A DNA stretch of 55,146 nucleotides, taken from the NCBI RefSeq assembly GCF_001824475.1, contig NZ_MHXN01000006.1, forward strand, positions 138,026-193,171. Reading direction: 5' to 3'. The notes under the pieces were generated by a model. That model made no database searches, had not been told where the DNA came from, and saw nothing but the letters and a program-made list of their open reading frames with translations. This DNA comes from Phenylobacterium sp. RIFCSPHIGHO2_01_FULL_69_31. Its GTDB lineage: Bacteria > Pseudomonadota > Alphaproteobacteria > Caulobacterales > Caulobacteraceae. Shown piece by piece: positions 7,386-17,801 of the stretch. Every line of letters begins with the position of its first letter. Position 1 is the first letter of the stretch. Made by a program: the position numbers and the translations under genes.

Positions 7386-8267
7386 ATGCTCTGGATCTTC
7401 CTGACCCTGGCGGCGGCGCCGCTGCAGGTGGCGCGCAACGCCATGCAGCGCGGCCTCGTCGAGGAGGCGGGCCCGTGGGGCGCGACCCTGGTGCGGTTCC
7501 TGTTCGGCCTGCCGTTCTCGATCGGCATCTTCGCCCTGGCCTACGCCCTGACGCCGACGGCCTCGCCGCACTGGACCTCGACGTTCTGGGTGGGGGCGAT
7601 CAGCGGCGCCATCGCCCAGGTCGCCGCCACGGCCGCGCTGCTGATGGCCATGAGCCGGTCCGGGTTCGCGGTGGCCACCATGCTGCAGCAGTCGTCGCTG
7701 CCGTTCGCGGCGCTGTTGGGCTGGCTGCTGCTGGGGGACGACCTCAGCGCCGCCGTGTGGACCGGGGTCGGCGTGGCGACGGTGGGGCTGGTGGTGTTGT
7801 CGTGGCCCAGGGCGGGGCAGGGGCGGGCGGACCTGGCCGGCGCCCTGCTGGGCCTGGCCGCGGGGGCGGCGTTCGCCGTGGCGTTCAACGGTTTCCGGGA
7901 GGCAGGCCGCGCGCTGGACCCGGCGCACCCGCTGGTCTCGGCGACCGCCGCGGTGGTGGTGGCCCAGGCCATGCAGTCGCTGGTGCTGACGGCGATCCTG
8001 GCGGTGACCCGGCCGCAGGCGCTGCGGGCGGTGACCCTGGCCTGGCGCTCGTCGCTCGCGGCGGGGTTCTTCGGCTCGGCGGCCTCGGCCTGCTGGTTCG
8101 GCGCCCTGGCCCTGGCGCCCGCCGCGCCGGTGCGCGCCGTGGGGCTGATCGAAGGGCCGATCGCGGCCGCCGTCGGGCGCAAGCTGTTCCGCGAGAAGCT
8201 GCGCCTGCGCCAGTGGGTGGGCGGTGGGCTGACCGCGGTCGGCCTGCTGCTCTGTATCCTCGGCTAG
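7386..8267 (+). CDS. EamA/DMT-family transporter
   Basis: A 293-residue inner-membrane protein with about ten hydrophobic segments arranged as two five-helix halves, the usual EamA (drug/metabolite transporter) layout. Short motifs such as [31 protein letters not shown] in the first half (residues 97-120) and the C-terminal [21 protein letters not shown] are typical of the family's helix-loop ends. Substrate unknown. Its stop codon overlaps the stop of the convergent PhnA-like gene within CTAG. Confidence 0.85.
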   Translation: MLWIFLTLAAAPLQVARNAMQRGLVEEAGPWGATLVRFLFGLPFSIGIFALAYALTPTASPHWTSTFWVGAISGAIAQVAATAALLMAMSRSGFAVATMLQQSSLPFAALLGWLLLGDDLSAAVWTGVGVATVGLVVLSWPRAGQGRADLAGALLGLAAGAAFAVAFNGFREAGRALDPAHPLVSATAAVVVAQAMQSLVLTAILAVTRPQALRAVTLAWRSSLAAGFFGSAASACWFGALALAPAAPVRAVGLIEGPIAAAVGRKLFREKLRLRQWVGGGLTAVGLLLCILG

Positions 8268-8572
8268 TTCTTCTTCACGAACTCGGCGCGCAGGACGAGG
8301 CCCTTGATGGTCTCGTGGCGGCAGTCGATCTCCTGCGGGTCGCCCGTGAGGCGGATCGAACGGATCACCGTGCCGCGCTTCAGCGTCTGGCCGCCGGCGC
8401 CCTTGACCTTGAGGTCCTTGACGAGGGTGACGGTGTCGCCGTCGGCCAGCAGGTTGCCCACCGCGTCGCGCACCTCGACCACGCCAGCCGCCTTGGCGCG
8501 CTCGGCCGCCTCGGCCGCGCTGATCCACTCGCCGCTGGCCTCGTCGAACACGAAATCGTCGCTGCCGCTCAT
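8264..8572 (-). CDS. PhnA-domain (alkylphosphonate-type) protein
   Basis: A 102-residue protein matching the PhnA domain: a central strand region DAVGNLLADGDTVTLVKDL, then LKVKGAGGQTLKRGT and the end [14 protein letters not shown]. The classical PhnA proteins have an N-terminal zinc ribbon; this one lacks the cysteines and starts directly with an acidic helix. Despite the historical name, the family is not clearly tied to phosphonate breakdown and its function is unsettled. It overlaps the EamA gene tail to tail by four bases. Confidence 0.8.
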   Translation of the reverse strand: MSGSDDFVFDEASGEWISAAEAAERAKAAGVVEVRDAVGNLLADGDTVTLVKDLKVKGAGGQTLKRGTVIRSIRLTGDPQEIDCRHETIKGLVLRAEFVKKN

Positions 8573-8661
8573 GCCTTGGTCCCCCTTCAGGTGGCGCAGC
8601 CCTTAGAGCCTACGATCGGTTTCCGCCAGACGTCGCCGCGGCGTCCAGCACGGGTTCACGC

Positions 8662-8686
8662 CGTCATATCGTCCAGCTACACAACG
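8662..8686 (+). promoter_or_regulatory. ModE-like operator before modA
   Basis: CGTCATAT, an 8-base spacer, then TACACAACG lies directly before the modA start. From memory the E. coli ModE operator in front of modABC is CGTTATAT, seven bases, TACATAACG, so both half sites match at 15 of 17 positions. Family knowledge: ModE with bound molybdate represses molybdate uptake genes. The spacer is one base longer, and no modE gene is in the window. Position and similarity make molybdate repression the best guess. Confidence 0.6.
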
Positions 8687-8687
8687 A

Positions 8688-9434
8688 ATGATGCGCCTTG
8701 CGGCACTCCTTTCCCTTGTCCTGGCGCTGATGGCGCCGGCCGCGGCGTTCGCCGGCGAGGTCAAGGTGGCGGTGGCGGCGAACTTCGCCGAGCCGGCCAA
8801 GGCGATCGCCGCCCGGTTCAAGGCCCGCACCGGCCATGACGCCGCGCTGAGCTTCGGGTCTTCGGGCCAGTTCTACGCCCAGATCGCCAACGGCGCGCCG
8901 TTCGAGGTGCTGCTGTCGGCGGATCGCGAGCGCCCCGAAAAGGCCGAGGCCGAGGGGCTGGCTGTGGCGGGAAGCCGCTCCACCTACGCCGTGGGCCGGC
9001 TGGTCCTCTATTCCAGGACGCCCGGGCTGGTGGATGGGCGCGGCGCGGTGCTGAAGGGCGGACGTTTCGACAAGATCGCCATCGCCGACCCGCGGACCGC
9101 GCCCTATGGCGTGGCGGCGGTCGAGACCATGCGGAAGCTCGGAGTGTACGGCGCGCTGGCGCCGAGGCTGGTGCAGGGGACCTCGATCACCCAGGCCTAT
9201 CAGTTCGTGGACACCGGGGCGGCGGAGTTGGGGTTCGTGGCGCTGTCGCAGGTGGCGCGGGCGAAGGGCGGCTCGCGCTGGCTGGTCCCGGCCGCCAGCC
9301 ACACGCCCATCGAGCAGCAGGCTGTGCTGCTGAAGGCTGGGGCAGGCAACGCTGCGGCGCGGGCCTTCGTGGGCTTCCTGAAGGGGCCCGAGGCCCGGGC
9401 GATCATCCGCAGCTACGGCTACGAAGCGCCTTGA
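8688..9434 (+). CDS. modA: Molybdate ABC transporter, periplasmic binding protein
   Basis: A 248-residue periplasmic protein with a Sec signal peptide (hydrophobic residues 4-18, cleavage likely after AAAFA). The mature part opens with [20 protein letters not shown], a hallmark of ModA, and keeps the oxyanion-binding [12 protein letters not shown] segment. [13 protein letters not shown] and the late [19 protein letters not shown] also match the family. It captures molybdate or tungstate for import. Two adjacent ATG codons (8688, 8691) could each start translation. modB follows with overlapping stop and start. Confidence 0.95.
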   Translation: MMRLAALLSLVLALMAPAAAFAGEVKVAVAANFAEPAKAIAARFKARTGHDAALSFGSSGQFYAQIANGAPFEVLLSADRERPEKAEAEGLAVAGSRSTYAVGRLVLYSRTPGLVDGRGAVLKGGRFDKIAIADPRTAPYGVAAVETMRKLGVYGALAPRLVQGTSITQAYQFVDTGAAELGFVALSQVARAKGGSRWLVPAASHTPIEQQAVLLKAGAGNAAARAFVGFLKGPEARAIIRSYGYEAP

Positions 9435-10114
9435 GCGGCCTGGCCGACATCGTCTGGCTGACCCTGCGGCTGGCCGGGGTCACGACCCTGATCCTGCTGG
9501 TGCTGTCCACGCCGCTTGCCTGGTGGCTGGCGCGCAGCCGCGGCTGGAAGGCGGAGGTGGCTGGGGCGGTGGTGGCGCTGCCGTTGGTGCTGCCGCCCAC
9601 GGTGCTGGGCTTCTATCTGCTGATCGCGCTGGGACCCAACAGCCCGCTGATGGCGCCGCTGCAGGCGCTGGGCGTGCGGACCCTGGCTTTCACCTTCGAA
9701 GGGCTCGTGATCGGCTCGGTGATCTACTCCCTGCCGTTCGCGGTCCAGCCGCTGCGCAACGCGTTCCAGGCGGTGGGCGAGGACAATCTGGACGCCGCAG
9801 CGATGCTGGGCGCCAGCGGGTGGCAGACGTTCTTCCGCATCGCCCTGCCGCTGTCGGTCCCGGGCTATGTGGTCGCCGCGATCCTGACCTTCGCCCATAC
9901 GATCGGGGAGTTCGGGGTGGTGCTGATGATCGGCGGCGGAATCCCCGGGACCACCAACGTGCTTTCGATCGAGATCTACAAGGCGGTGGAGACGCTGGAG
10001 TGGGGCCGGGCGCACGCCATGGCGGCCCTGCTGGCGGTCTTCGGGTTCGCGGTGGTGTTGACCCTTTTGCGCCTCGAACGGCGCGTCTCCGCGCCGCTGC
10101 TCAACGAGCGGTAG
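9431..10114 (+). CDS. modB: Molybdate ABC transporter permease
   Basis: A 227-residue inner-membrane permease with about five transmembrane segments and the EAA loop [20 protein letters not shown] that docks the ATPase. The region [16 protein letters not shown] is characteristic of ModB. It starts with TTG at 9431, overlapping the modA TGA (TTGA), so the two are translationally coupled. A modC ATPase gene would normally follow, but the next gene is mreB after 248 bases, so the ATPase must be encoded elsewhere or be shared with another transporter. Confidence 0.95.
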   Translation: MSGLADIVWLTLRLAGVTTLILLVLSTPLAWWLARSRGWKAEVAGAVVALPLVLPPTVLGFYLLIALGPNSPLMAPLQALGVRTLAFTFEGLVIGSVIYSLPFAVQPLRNAFQAVGEDNLDAAAMLGASGWQTFFRIALPLSVPGYVVAAILTFAHTIGEFGVVLMIGGGIPGTTNVLSIEIYKAVETLEWGRAHAMAALLAVFGFAVVLTLLRLERRVSAPLLNER

Positions 10115-11406
<1,292 letters not shown>

Positions 11407-11439
11407 GAACGCGCCGAAGGGCGGTAGGGGCGAACCTCC

Positions 11440-12696
11440 ATGTCCTTGAGGGACAACCCGCTCGGCGAACTGAGGGTCCCGCTGACCTGGACGGCGGGCA
11501 TCGTGTTCATCGTGGTGCTGATCGCGTCGGTCGCGATCCTGCTCAGCGAGCGCCGCGAGGCGTTCGACACCGACGCCTATGGCAACCCCCGCACCCTGTC
11601 CGACAAGGTCATGGCCCCGGTAGGCGATGCGCTGTCCACGCCCGGCCGGCTGACCGGCGAGGGGGTGGAGGGCATCCGCGGCTATTTCTTCGCCGTGTCG
11701 GAGAACCGCCGCCTGCGCGCCGAGCTGGAAAACATGCGCCAGTGGCGTGACGTGGCCATCGCGCTTCGCGACACCAACGAGCGCTACCGGACGGTGCTGG
11801 GGCTGAAGACCGATCCGCCGATCCCGATGGCGACGGCGCGGATCGTCACCGACTCCCGCGGACCCTTCGCCCATTCGCGCCTGGCCAACGCCGGCAGCGA
11901 AAAGGGGATCAAGCCCGGCAATCCGGTGATGAGCGAGAACGGCCTGGTGGGCCGCATCGTGGGCGTGACCGAGGGCGTCAGCCGGGTGCTTCTGCTCACC
12001 GACGCAGCCTCGCGCACCCCGGTGATGATCGACCGCACCAATGCGCGGGCCATCCTGACCGGCGACGGCGGGCCGAACCCCAAGCTGGAATACCTGCGCG
12101 GCCAGGAGCCGGTGAAGACCGGCGACCGCATCCTGACCTCGGGCGACGGCGGCGTGTTCCCGCGCGGCCTGCCGGTGGGCGTGGCGGTGAAGGGCCTGGA
12201 TGGGCGCTGGCGCGTGGTGCTGGCGTCGGACAAGGCGCCGGTCGACCTCGTGCGGATCCTGCTGTTCGAGGACTTCACCCAGGTGGCCGACACCCGGAAG
12301 CTGGAGCAGACGGTCACGCCTCCGCCCACGCCCGGCGCCTCGACGTTGCCGCCGCCTGCGCCGGAGGCCGCCGCTGCGGCCGCGCCTGCGCCTCCGTCTG
12401 CGCCCGCCGCCGGCGGAACGAGCGCCGCGCCTGCAACGCCGGCGCCGAAGACCACGCCGCCGGCCCAGCCGGCCGCCAAGACGGCCACGCCCCAACCGAA
12501 GACGGCCACGCCCCAACCCAAGACGGCCACGCCGCCGGCGAAGGCCGCCGCGACCCCGGCGCCCAAGGCCGCAGCGCCTCAAACCGCAGCGCCCAAGACC
12601 GCCACGACCCCGGCGCCCAAGGCTCCGGCCCCCAAGGCTCCGGCCCCCAAGGCGCCCGCGCCGAAGACATCGCAGCCGACGGGGACCCCGCCGTGA
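11440..12696 (+). CDS. mreC: Rod shape-determining protein MreC
   Basis: A 418-residue bitopic inner-membrane protein: a transmembrane helix at about 20-38, a coiled-coil stretch at about 80-115 (ENRRLRAELENMRQ), then the periplasmic double beta-barrel core to about 285. It scaffolds PBP2, RodA and MreB in the elongasome. The last 130 residues are an alanine/proline/lysine-rich low-complexity tail containing three KTATPQP-type and four KAPAP-type repeats, longer than in many MreC proteins and probably disordered in the periplasm. The stop overlaps the mreD GTG start. Confidence 0.95.
   Translation: MSLRDNPLGELRVPLTWTAGIVFIVVLIASVAILLSERREAFDTDAYGNPRTLSDKVMAPVGDALSTPGRLTGEGVEGIRGYFFAVSENRRLRAELENMRQWRDVAIALRDTNERYRTVLGLKTDPPIPMATARIVTDSRGPFAHSRLANAGSEKGIKPGNPVMSENGLVGRIVGVTEGVSRVLLLTDAASRTPVMIDRTNARAILTGDGGPNPKLEYLRGQEPVKTGDRILTSGDGGVFPRGLPVGVAVKGLDGRWRVVLASDKAPVDLVRILLFEDFTQVADTRKLEQTVTPPPTPGASTLPPPAPEAAAAAAPAPPSAPAAGGTSAAPATPAPKTTPPAQPAAKTATPQPKTATPQPKTATPPAKAAATPAPKAAAPQTAAPKTATTPAPKAPAPKAPAPKAPAPKTSQPTGTPP
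12479..12660 (+). repeat. Tandem low-complexity repeats in the mreC tail
   Basis: Short direct repeats within the 3' end of mreC. AAGACGGCCACGCC occurs three times between 12479 and 12536, and AAGGCTCCGGCCCCC-type units recur between 12618 and 12660. They encode Lys-Thr-Ala-Thr-Pro and Lys-Ala-Pro-Ala-Pro blocks. Such DNA expands and contracts easily by slippage, so tail length probably varies between strains. All units stay in frame. Confidence 0.75.
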
Positions 12697-13205
12697 GCGG
12701 CGGCGCACGTCCGCTCGCGCCCTGGCGCTGGCTGGGCGTGCCCATGCTCTGGGTGATGGCGGCGAGCTTCGTGTTCGCCATGCCCCTGCGGTTCTGGGGC
12801 CTCGCGCTGCCCGAGCCGGTGTTCGCGCTGCCGGTCGTCTTCGCCTGGGCGGTGATCCGCCCCTCGATGCTCGCCCCCGTGGGGGTGATGCTGATGGGGA
12901 TCTACCTGGACTTCCTGTGGGGGAGCCCCACCGGCTTCTGGGCCGTCTGCCTGCTGCTGCCCTACGGCATCGTCCTGGGCGCACGCAGCATCCTGGCAGG
13001 GCAAAGCCAGGTGATGATGTGGATCTGGTATGGCCTGGCCACGGTGCTGGCGCTAGGCGCCGGCTACCTCTTCACGATGCTCGACACGCAGAACGCGCCG
13101 AATGCCGCATCGGTGGGTTGGCAATTTCTCGCTACGGTCGTTCTCTATCCCTTCGCCGACCGGCTCATCGATCGCTTCGAGGATGCCGACGTGAGGTTCC
13201 GCTAG
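12693..13205 (+). CDS. mreD: Rod shape-determining protein MreD
   Basis: A 170-residue inner-membrane protein with four to six hydrophobic segments spread over its length, as expected of MreD, including MLMGIYLDFLWGSPTGFWAV near residues 68-87, a typical MreD stretch. It completes the MreCD membrane complex that links MreB filaments to wall synthases. It begins with GTG overlapping the mreC TGA (GTGA), which indicates translational coupling. The gap to mrdA holds a strong hairpin. Confidence 0.9.
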   Translation: MSGGARPLAPWRWLGVPMLWVMAASFVFAMPLRFWGLALPEPVFALPVVFAWAVIRPSMLAPVGVMLMGIYLDFLWGSPTGFWAVCLLLPYGIVLGARSILAGQSQVMMWIWYGLATVLALGAGYLFTMLDTQNAPNAASVGWQFLATVVLYPFADRLIDRFEDADVRFR

Positions 13206-13249
13206 GCCATGACCCTACTTCGCCAAGGCTTCGCAGGGTTGAACCCGAT

Positions 13250-13279
13250 CCTCCGTAGCTCCGAGAGGAGCGTAGGAGG
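13250..13279 (+). promoter_or_regulatory. Hairpin covering the mrdA ribosome-binding site
   Basis: CCTCC-GTA-GCTCC, loop GAGA, GGAGC-GTA-GGAGG runs from 13250 to 13279 and ends directly at the mrdA ATG (13280). The two 5-bp arm pairs flank a symmetric GTA/GTA bulge, giving a compact stem that contains both candidate Shine-Dalgarno sequences: GAGGAG at good spacing and GGAGG immediately next to the ATG. In RNA it should limit mrdA initiation unless opened by a ribosome or factor. Seen in sequence; regulation is inferred. Confidence 0.55.
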
Positions 13280-15238
13280 ATGACGCAGCCGGCCATCTTC
13301 TTCGCCGAGGTCAACGAGCGGCAGGGCGTGTTCCACCGGCGCGCCATCCTGCTCGGCGGTTTCGCGGGCCTGGGCATCACGGCCCTGGGCGCGCGTCTGG
13401 CCTACCTGCAGCTCTTCGAGACCCAGCGTTTCGAGAAGCTGGCCACCTCGAACCAGTTCAACTTCAAGCTGGCGCCGGCGCCGCGGGGCGTCATCGTCGA
13501 TCGCAACGGCGCGGTGCTGGCGGCCAACCGCCCGAACTTCCGGCTGATGGTGGCGCGCGACAAGGGCCTGGACACCGAGGCCACGCTCAAGACCCTGGCG
13601 AACTTCGTGCCCCTGGACGAGGCGCGGCAGCGTCGGCTGCTGCGCGACATCAACACCGCCCCCAAGCGCGCGCCGGTCTCGGTGATGGAGGACATGAGCT
13701 GGGAGCAGTTCTCGGCCATCAACGTCCGCGCTCCCGAACTGCCCGGCGTGAGCGCCGACGTGGGCGAGGTGCGGGTCTATCCGCACGGCGGCGCCTTCGC
13801 CCACGTGATCGGCTACGTGGCCAAGGTGAACAAGGAAGATATCGACAAGACGCCCAACCCCGACCCGATCATGCTCCACCCGGGCTTCCGCATCGGCAAG
13901 CAGGGGGTGGAGAAGGCCCTCGACGCCGAGCTGCGCGGGCGGCCCGGCGCGCACAAGGTCGAGGTCGACGCCAACGGTCGCGAGGTGCGCCACGACCAGG
14001 ACGGCGACATCCCGGCGGTGCCCGGCCAGGAGGTGCAGCTCACCCTGGACGTCGACATCCAGAACCGGGCGCTGGAGGTGTTCGGCGAGGAGAGCGGCGG
14101 GGCGGTGATGATGGACTGCCGCACCGGCGACATCCTCTGCATGACCTCCGCGCCGTCGTTCGACGCCAACCGCTTCGTGCGGGGCCTGACAGGGGCGGAG
14201 TATCGCGCCCTGGCCGGCTATGAGCGCAAGCCGCTCTTGGACAAGTGCCTGTCGGGTCTCTATCCGCCCGGCTCGACGTTCAAGACCATGACGGCGCTGG
14301 CGATCCTGATGGCTGGGATCAGCCCGGAGGAGCGGGTCGGGTGCGGCGGCGGCATGCAGTTCGGCGGCCGCTTCTTCCACTGCCACAAGCGCGGTGGGCA
14401 CGGCTCGCAGAACCTGAACGACGCCATCAAGAACTCCTGCGACACCTATTTCTATTCCATGTCGCTGCGCGTGGGGCCGGACCGCATCGCCCAGGCGGCG
14501 CGCGCCTTCGGCCTGGGCCAGACCTTCGACATCGGCATCCCCGGCCAGAAGAAGGGCACCGTCCCCGATCCGGCCTGGAAGAAGCGCTACTTCTCGAAGA
14601 ACGAGGCGCAGCAGCCGTGGTGGCCCGGCGAGAACCTCTCGTACGCCATCGGCCAGGGCTATCTGCAGGTGAACTGTCTGCAGCTTGCGGTGATGACCGC
14701 GCGGCTCGCCAACACGGACTACAAGGCGCTGAACCCGCGGCTCATCAAGTCGGTGGGGGGCAAGGAATGGCCACGCGGGTCCGACGTGCCCGACCTGCCG
14801 TTCCCGCGGGAATATATCGATCGGGTGCGGGCCGGGATGGCCGCGGTGACCGAGGCGGGCGGCACCGCGTTCCGGGCGAGCCAGCTCGGCCTGGGCGACA
14901 TCCTGATGGCGGGCAAGACCGGCACGGCGCAGGTCCGCAACTACGACAGCGGCGGCTCGCGGGGTAAGGGCGGCGCCTGGGGCCTGCGCGACCACGGCCT
15001 GTTCGTGGCCTTCGCGCCCCTCGACGTCCCACGCTATGCCCTGGCGGTCATCGTCCAGCACGGGATGGGCGGATCGACGGCGGCCGCGCCGCGCGCGCGG
15101 GAAATCATGCGCACGGCCCTGCTCAAGGATCCTGAACTGATCTCGCGCATCCAGAAGCCACTACCCATGCCGGAGATCGTGCCCGATCTCGAACTCGACA
15201 CCGTCCCGGCGGTTTCGACGACGCAGGCCGCCGAATGA
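13280..15238 (+). CDS. mrdA: Penicillin-binding protein 2 (elongation transpeptidase)
   Basis: A 652-residue class B PBP that cross-links peptidoglycan during lateral growth. A membrane anchor lies at residues 22-42. The dimerisation/pedestal domain follows (PAPRGVIVDRNG at about 71, then HVIGYVAKVN). The transpeptidase domain from about 265 carries the active-site SxxK in GSTFKTMTA, the SxN motif in KNSCDTYFYSM, and the KTGT motif in MAGKTGTAQV. Full length. It works with RodA, whose start codon overlaps its stop (ATGA). The sequence after the KTG motif is typical and ends in an acidic, disordered tail. Confidence 0.97.
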   Translation: MTQPAIFFAEVNERQGVFHRRAILLGGFAGLGITALGARLAYLQLFETQRFEKLATSNQFNFKLAPAPRGVIVDRNGAVLAANRPNFRLMVARDKGLDTEATLKTLANFVPLDEARQRRLLRDINTAPKRAPVSVMEDMSWEQFSAINVRAPELPGVSADVGEVRVYPHGGAFAHVIGYVAKVNKEDIDKTPNPDPIMLHPGFRIGKQGVEKALDAELRGRPGAHKVEVDANGREVRHDQDGDIPAVPGQEVQLTLDVDIQNRALEVFGEESGGAVMMDCRTGDILCMTSAPSFDANRFVRGLTGAEYRALAGYERKPLLDKCLSGLYPPGSTFKTMTALAILMAGISPEERVGCGGGMQFGGRFFHCHKRGGHGSQNLNDAIKNSCDTYFYSMSLRVGPDRIAQAARAFGLGQTFDIGIPGQKKGTVPDPAWKKRYFSKNEAQQPWWPGENLSYAIGQGYLQVNCLQLAVMTARLANTDYKALNPRLIKSVGGKEWPRGSDVPDLPFPREYIDRVRAGMAAVTEAGGTAFRASQLGLGDILMAGKTGTAQVRNYDSGGSRGKGGAWGLRDHGLFVAFAPLDVPRYALAVIVQHGMGGSTAAAPRAREIMRTALLKDPELISRIQKPLPMPEIVPDLELDTVPAVSTTQAAE

Positions 15239-16389
15239 CCGTCTCCGCCCTTACCCGTCCCGGCGAACGCGACCGCCTCATCGTCAAGCTGTCCGAGCTG
15301 GACTGGGTGTTCATCCTGGTGCTGTGCCTGATCGCGGGCGCGGGCAGCCTGATGTTGTTCTCGATCGCGGGCTCGTCCTGGTCGCCATGGGCCGCCGCCC
15401 ACCTCAGCCGCTTCGGCATCTGCCTGGTGATGATGATCGCCCTGGCGATGATCGATATCCGCGTGTGGTTCGCCCTGGCCTATCCGGTCTATGGCCTGGG
15501 GCTGCTGCTGCTGGTGGCGGTCGAGGCGGTGGGCGACGTGCGCCTGGGCGCCCAGAGATGGCTGTCCATCGGCGGGTTCAGCTTCCAGCCCTCCGAGGTG
15601 ATGAAGCTGGGGATCGTGCTGGCGCTCGCGCGGCTCTATCACGGCGTCTCGGCCGAGCGGGCGCGGCTGTCGTGGTGGCTGCTGGTGCCGGCGGCGATGA
15701 TCGGGGCGCCGGTGCTGCTGGTGGCGCACCAGCCGGACCTGGGCACGGCGATGCTGATCGCCCTGACCGGCGGGGCCATCGTGATGCTGGCCGGCCTGTC
15801 GTGGAAGGTCATCGGTGTCGCGCTGGCCGCGTTCCTGGCGGTGATCCCGCCGTTCGTGATGTTCGGGATGCACGACTACCAGCGCCAGCGGGTGCTGACG
15901 TTCCTGGATCCCGAGAGCGACCCTTCCGGCTCCGGCTATCACATCCTGCAGTCGATGATCGCCCTGGGCTCGGGCGGGCTCCTGGGCAAGGGCTACGGCC
16001 TGGGCTCGCAGAGCCAGCTCAACTTCCTGCCCGAGAAGCAGACGGACTTCATCTTCGCCACCCTGGCCGAGGAGTTCGGCTTCGTGGGATGCGTGTCGGT
16101 GCTGGTGCTCTATGCTGCGGTGATCTTCATGGCTCTGCGGACCTCGTACCTCAGCCACAGCCATTTCGGCCGGCTGGCGGCGGCGGGGGTCACGGCGACC
16201 TTCACCCTCTACGTCCTGATCAACGGCGCCATGGTGATGGGTTTGGCGCCGGTGGTGGGCGTGCCGATGCCGATGCTGAGCTACGGCGGCACCGTGATGC
16301 TGACGGTGATGATCGGCTTTGGCCTGGTGCAGTCGGTCCGCGTCCACCGCTATGCCGAGGTGACCAGCGGCAAGGGCAGCTTCGTCTGA
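15235..16389 (+). CDS. rodA: Rod shape-determining glycosyltransferase RodA
   Basis: A 384-residue SEDS-family inner-membrane enzyme that polymerises lipid II into glycan strands, paired with PBP2. About ten transmembrane segments are visible. Signature stretches are GAQRWLSIGGFSFQPSEVMK, the loop LVAHQPDLGTAMLIAL, and FLPEKQTDFIFATLAEEFGF, plus the end motif PMPMLSYGGTVMLTVMIGFG. The catalytic aspartate is expected in the EKQTDFIF region or nearby loop by family knowledge. Last gene of the cluster; its stop is 14 bases from the stop of a convergent gene. Confidence 0.97.
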   Translation: MTVSALTRPGERDRLIVKLSELDWVFILVLCLIAGAGSLMLFSIAGSSWSPWAAAHLSRFGICLVMMIALAMIDIRVWFALAYPVYGLGLLLLVAVEAVGDVRLGAQRWLSIGGFSFQPSEVMKLGIVLALARLYHGVSAERARLSWWLLVPAAMIGAPVLLVAHQPDLGTAMLIALTGGAIVMLAGLSWKVIGVALAAFLAVIPPFVMFGMHDYQRQRVLTFLDPESDPSGSGYHILQSMIALGSGGLLGKGYGLGSQSQLNFLPEKQTDFIFATLAEEFGFVGCVSVLVLYAAVIFMALRTSYLSHSHFGRLAAAGVTATFTLYVLINGAMVMGLAPVVGVPMPMLSYGGTVMLTVMIGFGLVQSVRVHRYAEVTSGKGSFV

Positions 16390-16402
16390 GGCGCGCGGCG
16401 GC

Positions 16403-16786
16403 TCAGAAGGGTTCGAAGCAGTCGTAGTTGCGCTGTCGCCGGATCTTGTCGCCCTCGAACTCGAAGAAGACGCCGAAGCGCGCCTTCATGGCGTCGCCGG
16501 GCTTCAGCGAGCGGAGCGGCACGGCCAGGACGCCACGCCACAACACCTCGCAGGCCAGCCGGTCGCCGTCCTCGATGAGGTTGACGATCTCGTAGGTCTC
16601 GGAGGTCAGCACGTGCCGGCCGCGCGCGTTGGCTTCGCGCAGTTCGGTCATGGTACGGCGGGCGCCGGCGGGGACCAGGGCGTTGGGGAACTCCTCCTGC
16701 ACCGCATCCTCGGTGAAGAAGGCGAGGCTGTCCGCCCGGTTCTCGATGGCCTTGAGGTAGGCGCGGACGATGTCGGCGCGGCTCAT
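16403..16786 (-). CDS. SnoaL/NTF2-like domain protein
   Basis: A 127-residue protein with the NTF2-like cone fold: an N-terminal helix DIVRAYLKAIENRADSLAFF, the pocket segment EDAVQEEFPNALVP, and C-terminal strands ending FGVFFEFEGDKIRRQRNYDCFEPF, of which the FEFEGDKI turn is typical of SnoaL relatives. Such proteins bind or isomerise small hydrophobic molecules; the ligand is unknown. It starts 14 bases after the prolyl aminopeptidase gene and is probably the last gene of a three-gene minus-strand operon. Confidence 0.8.
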   Translation of the reverse strand: MSRADIVRAYLKAIENRADSLAFFTEDAVQEEFPNALVPAGARRTMTELREANARGRHVLTSETYEIVNLIEDGDRLACEVLWRGVLAVPLRSLKPGDAMKARFGVFFEFEGDKIRRQRNYDCFEPF

Positions 16787-16800
16787 GGGACGGTGGCCGC

Positions 16801-17793
16801 CTACAGCTTCAGCGCCTGGTCCGTCGCCCGGACCAGCGCATCGACGATGCCGGGTTCGGTCGAGGCGTGGCCCGCGTCCCAGACCACCTCGAACCGCGCG
16901 TTCGGCCAGGCGGATTTGAGGCGCCAGGCGCTTTCCATGGGGGTCACCACGTCGAAGCGGCCCTGGACGATCCAGCCGGGGATGTCCTTCAGCCGGGCCG
17001 CGTTCTGGACTAGCCAGTCGGGGCTGTCGAAGAAGCCGCCATTGACGAAGAAGTGGCACTCGATCCGGGCGAAGGCGATGGCGAAGTCGATCTCGTTGAA
17101 CTTCGAGGGCCGCGCCTCGGGGCCGCGGATCGAGATGGTGTCGCCTTCCCACTGGCTCCAGGCGGCGGCCGCCTCGGCCTGGACGCGGCGGTCGGGGCTG
17201 GTCAGGCGCTTGTGGTAGGCGGCCATCATGTCGCCGCGCTCGGCCGGCGGGATCGGCGCGCAGAACCGGGCCCAGGCATCGGGGAACATCATCGAGGCGC
17301 CGTCCTGGTAGAACCAGCGCAGCTCGCGCTCGGTCACCAGGAAGATGCCGCGCAGGACCAGGCTCTCGACCCGGTCGGGGTGCTTGATCGCGTAGGCCAG
17401 CGCCAGGGTGGAGCCCCAGGAACCGCCGAACACGCACCACTTCTCGACGCCCAGGTGCTCGCGCAGCCGCTCGATGTCCTCGATCAGCGACCAGGTGGTG
17501 TTGTCGTCCAGGCTGGCGTTGGGGCGGCTCTTGCCGCAGCCGCGCTGGTCGAACAGCGCCATCCGCCACTTCGCCGGGTCGAAGAACCGACGCATGGTCG
17601 GGTTGATCGCCCCGCCCGGGCCGCCGTGCAGGATGACGCACGGCTTGCCCTTCGGATTGCCGCACTCCTCGTAGAAGATCTCGTGCGGGCCCCCGGTCGA
17701 AAGCCAGCCGCTGGCGTACGGCTCGTTGTCGGGAAACAGGCCGCGGCGATGGTCGTGCGCGCCGACGGCGGGGGCCGGGGTGTTTCTTTCCAT
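16801..17793 (-). CDS. pip: Prolyl aminopeptidase
   Basis: A 330-residue alpha/beta-hydrolase that removes N-terminal proline from peptides (peptidase family S33). The oxyanion-hole motif HGGPGG lies near residue 56, FDQRGCGKSRP follows, and the nucleophile elbow GGSWGSTLALAYA carries the catalytic serine. A cap domain with WSQWEG comes next, and the histidine lies in WDAGHASTEPG near the end. FDQRGCG plus GGSWG is diagnostic of proline iminopeptidases. Start ATG 17793 lies nine bases after the upstream hydrolase stop. Cytoplasmic; no signal peptide. Confidence 0.95.
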   Translation of the reverse strand: MERNTPAPAVGAHDHRRGLFPDNEPYASGWLSTGGPHEIFYEECGNPKGKPCVILHGGPGGAINPTMRRFFDPAKWRMALFDQRGCGKSRPNASLDDNTTWSLIEDIERLREHLGVEKWCVFGGSWGSTLALAYAIKHPDRVESLVLRGIFLVTERELRWFYQDGASMMFPDAWARFCAPIPPAERGDMMAAYHKRLTSPDRRVQAEAAAAWSQWEGDTISIRGPEARPSKFNEIDFAIAFARIECHFFVNGGFFDSPDWLVQNAARLKDIPGWIVQGRFDVVTPMESAWRLKSAWPNARFEVVWDAGHASTEPGIVDALVRATDQALKL

Positions 17794-17801
17794 GCGCCCT
17801 T

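Noticed and set aside
12479..12660. Short direct repeats resembling a CRISPR or minisatellite
   Set aside because: They are in-frame coding repeats of the Pro/Ala/Lys tail of MreC, with no unique spacers.
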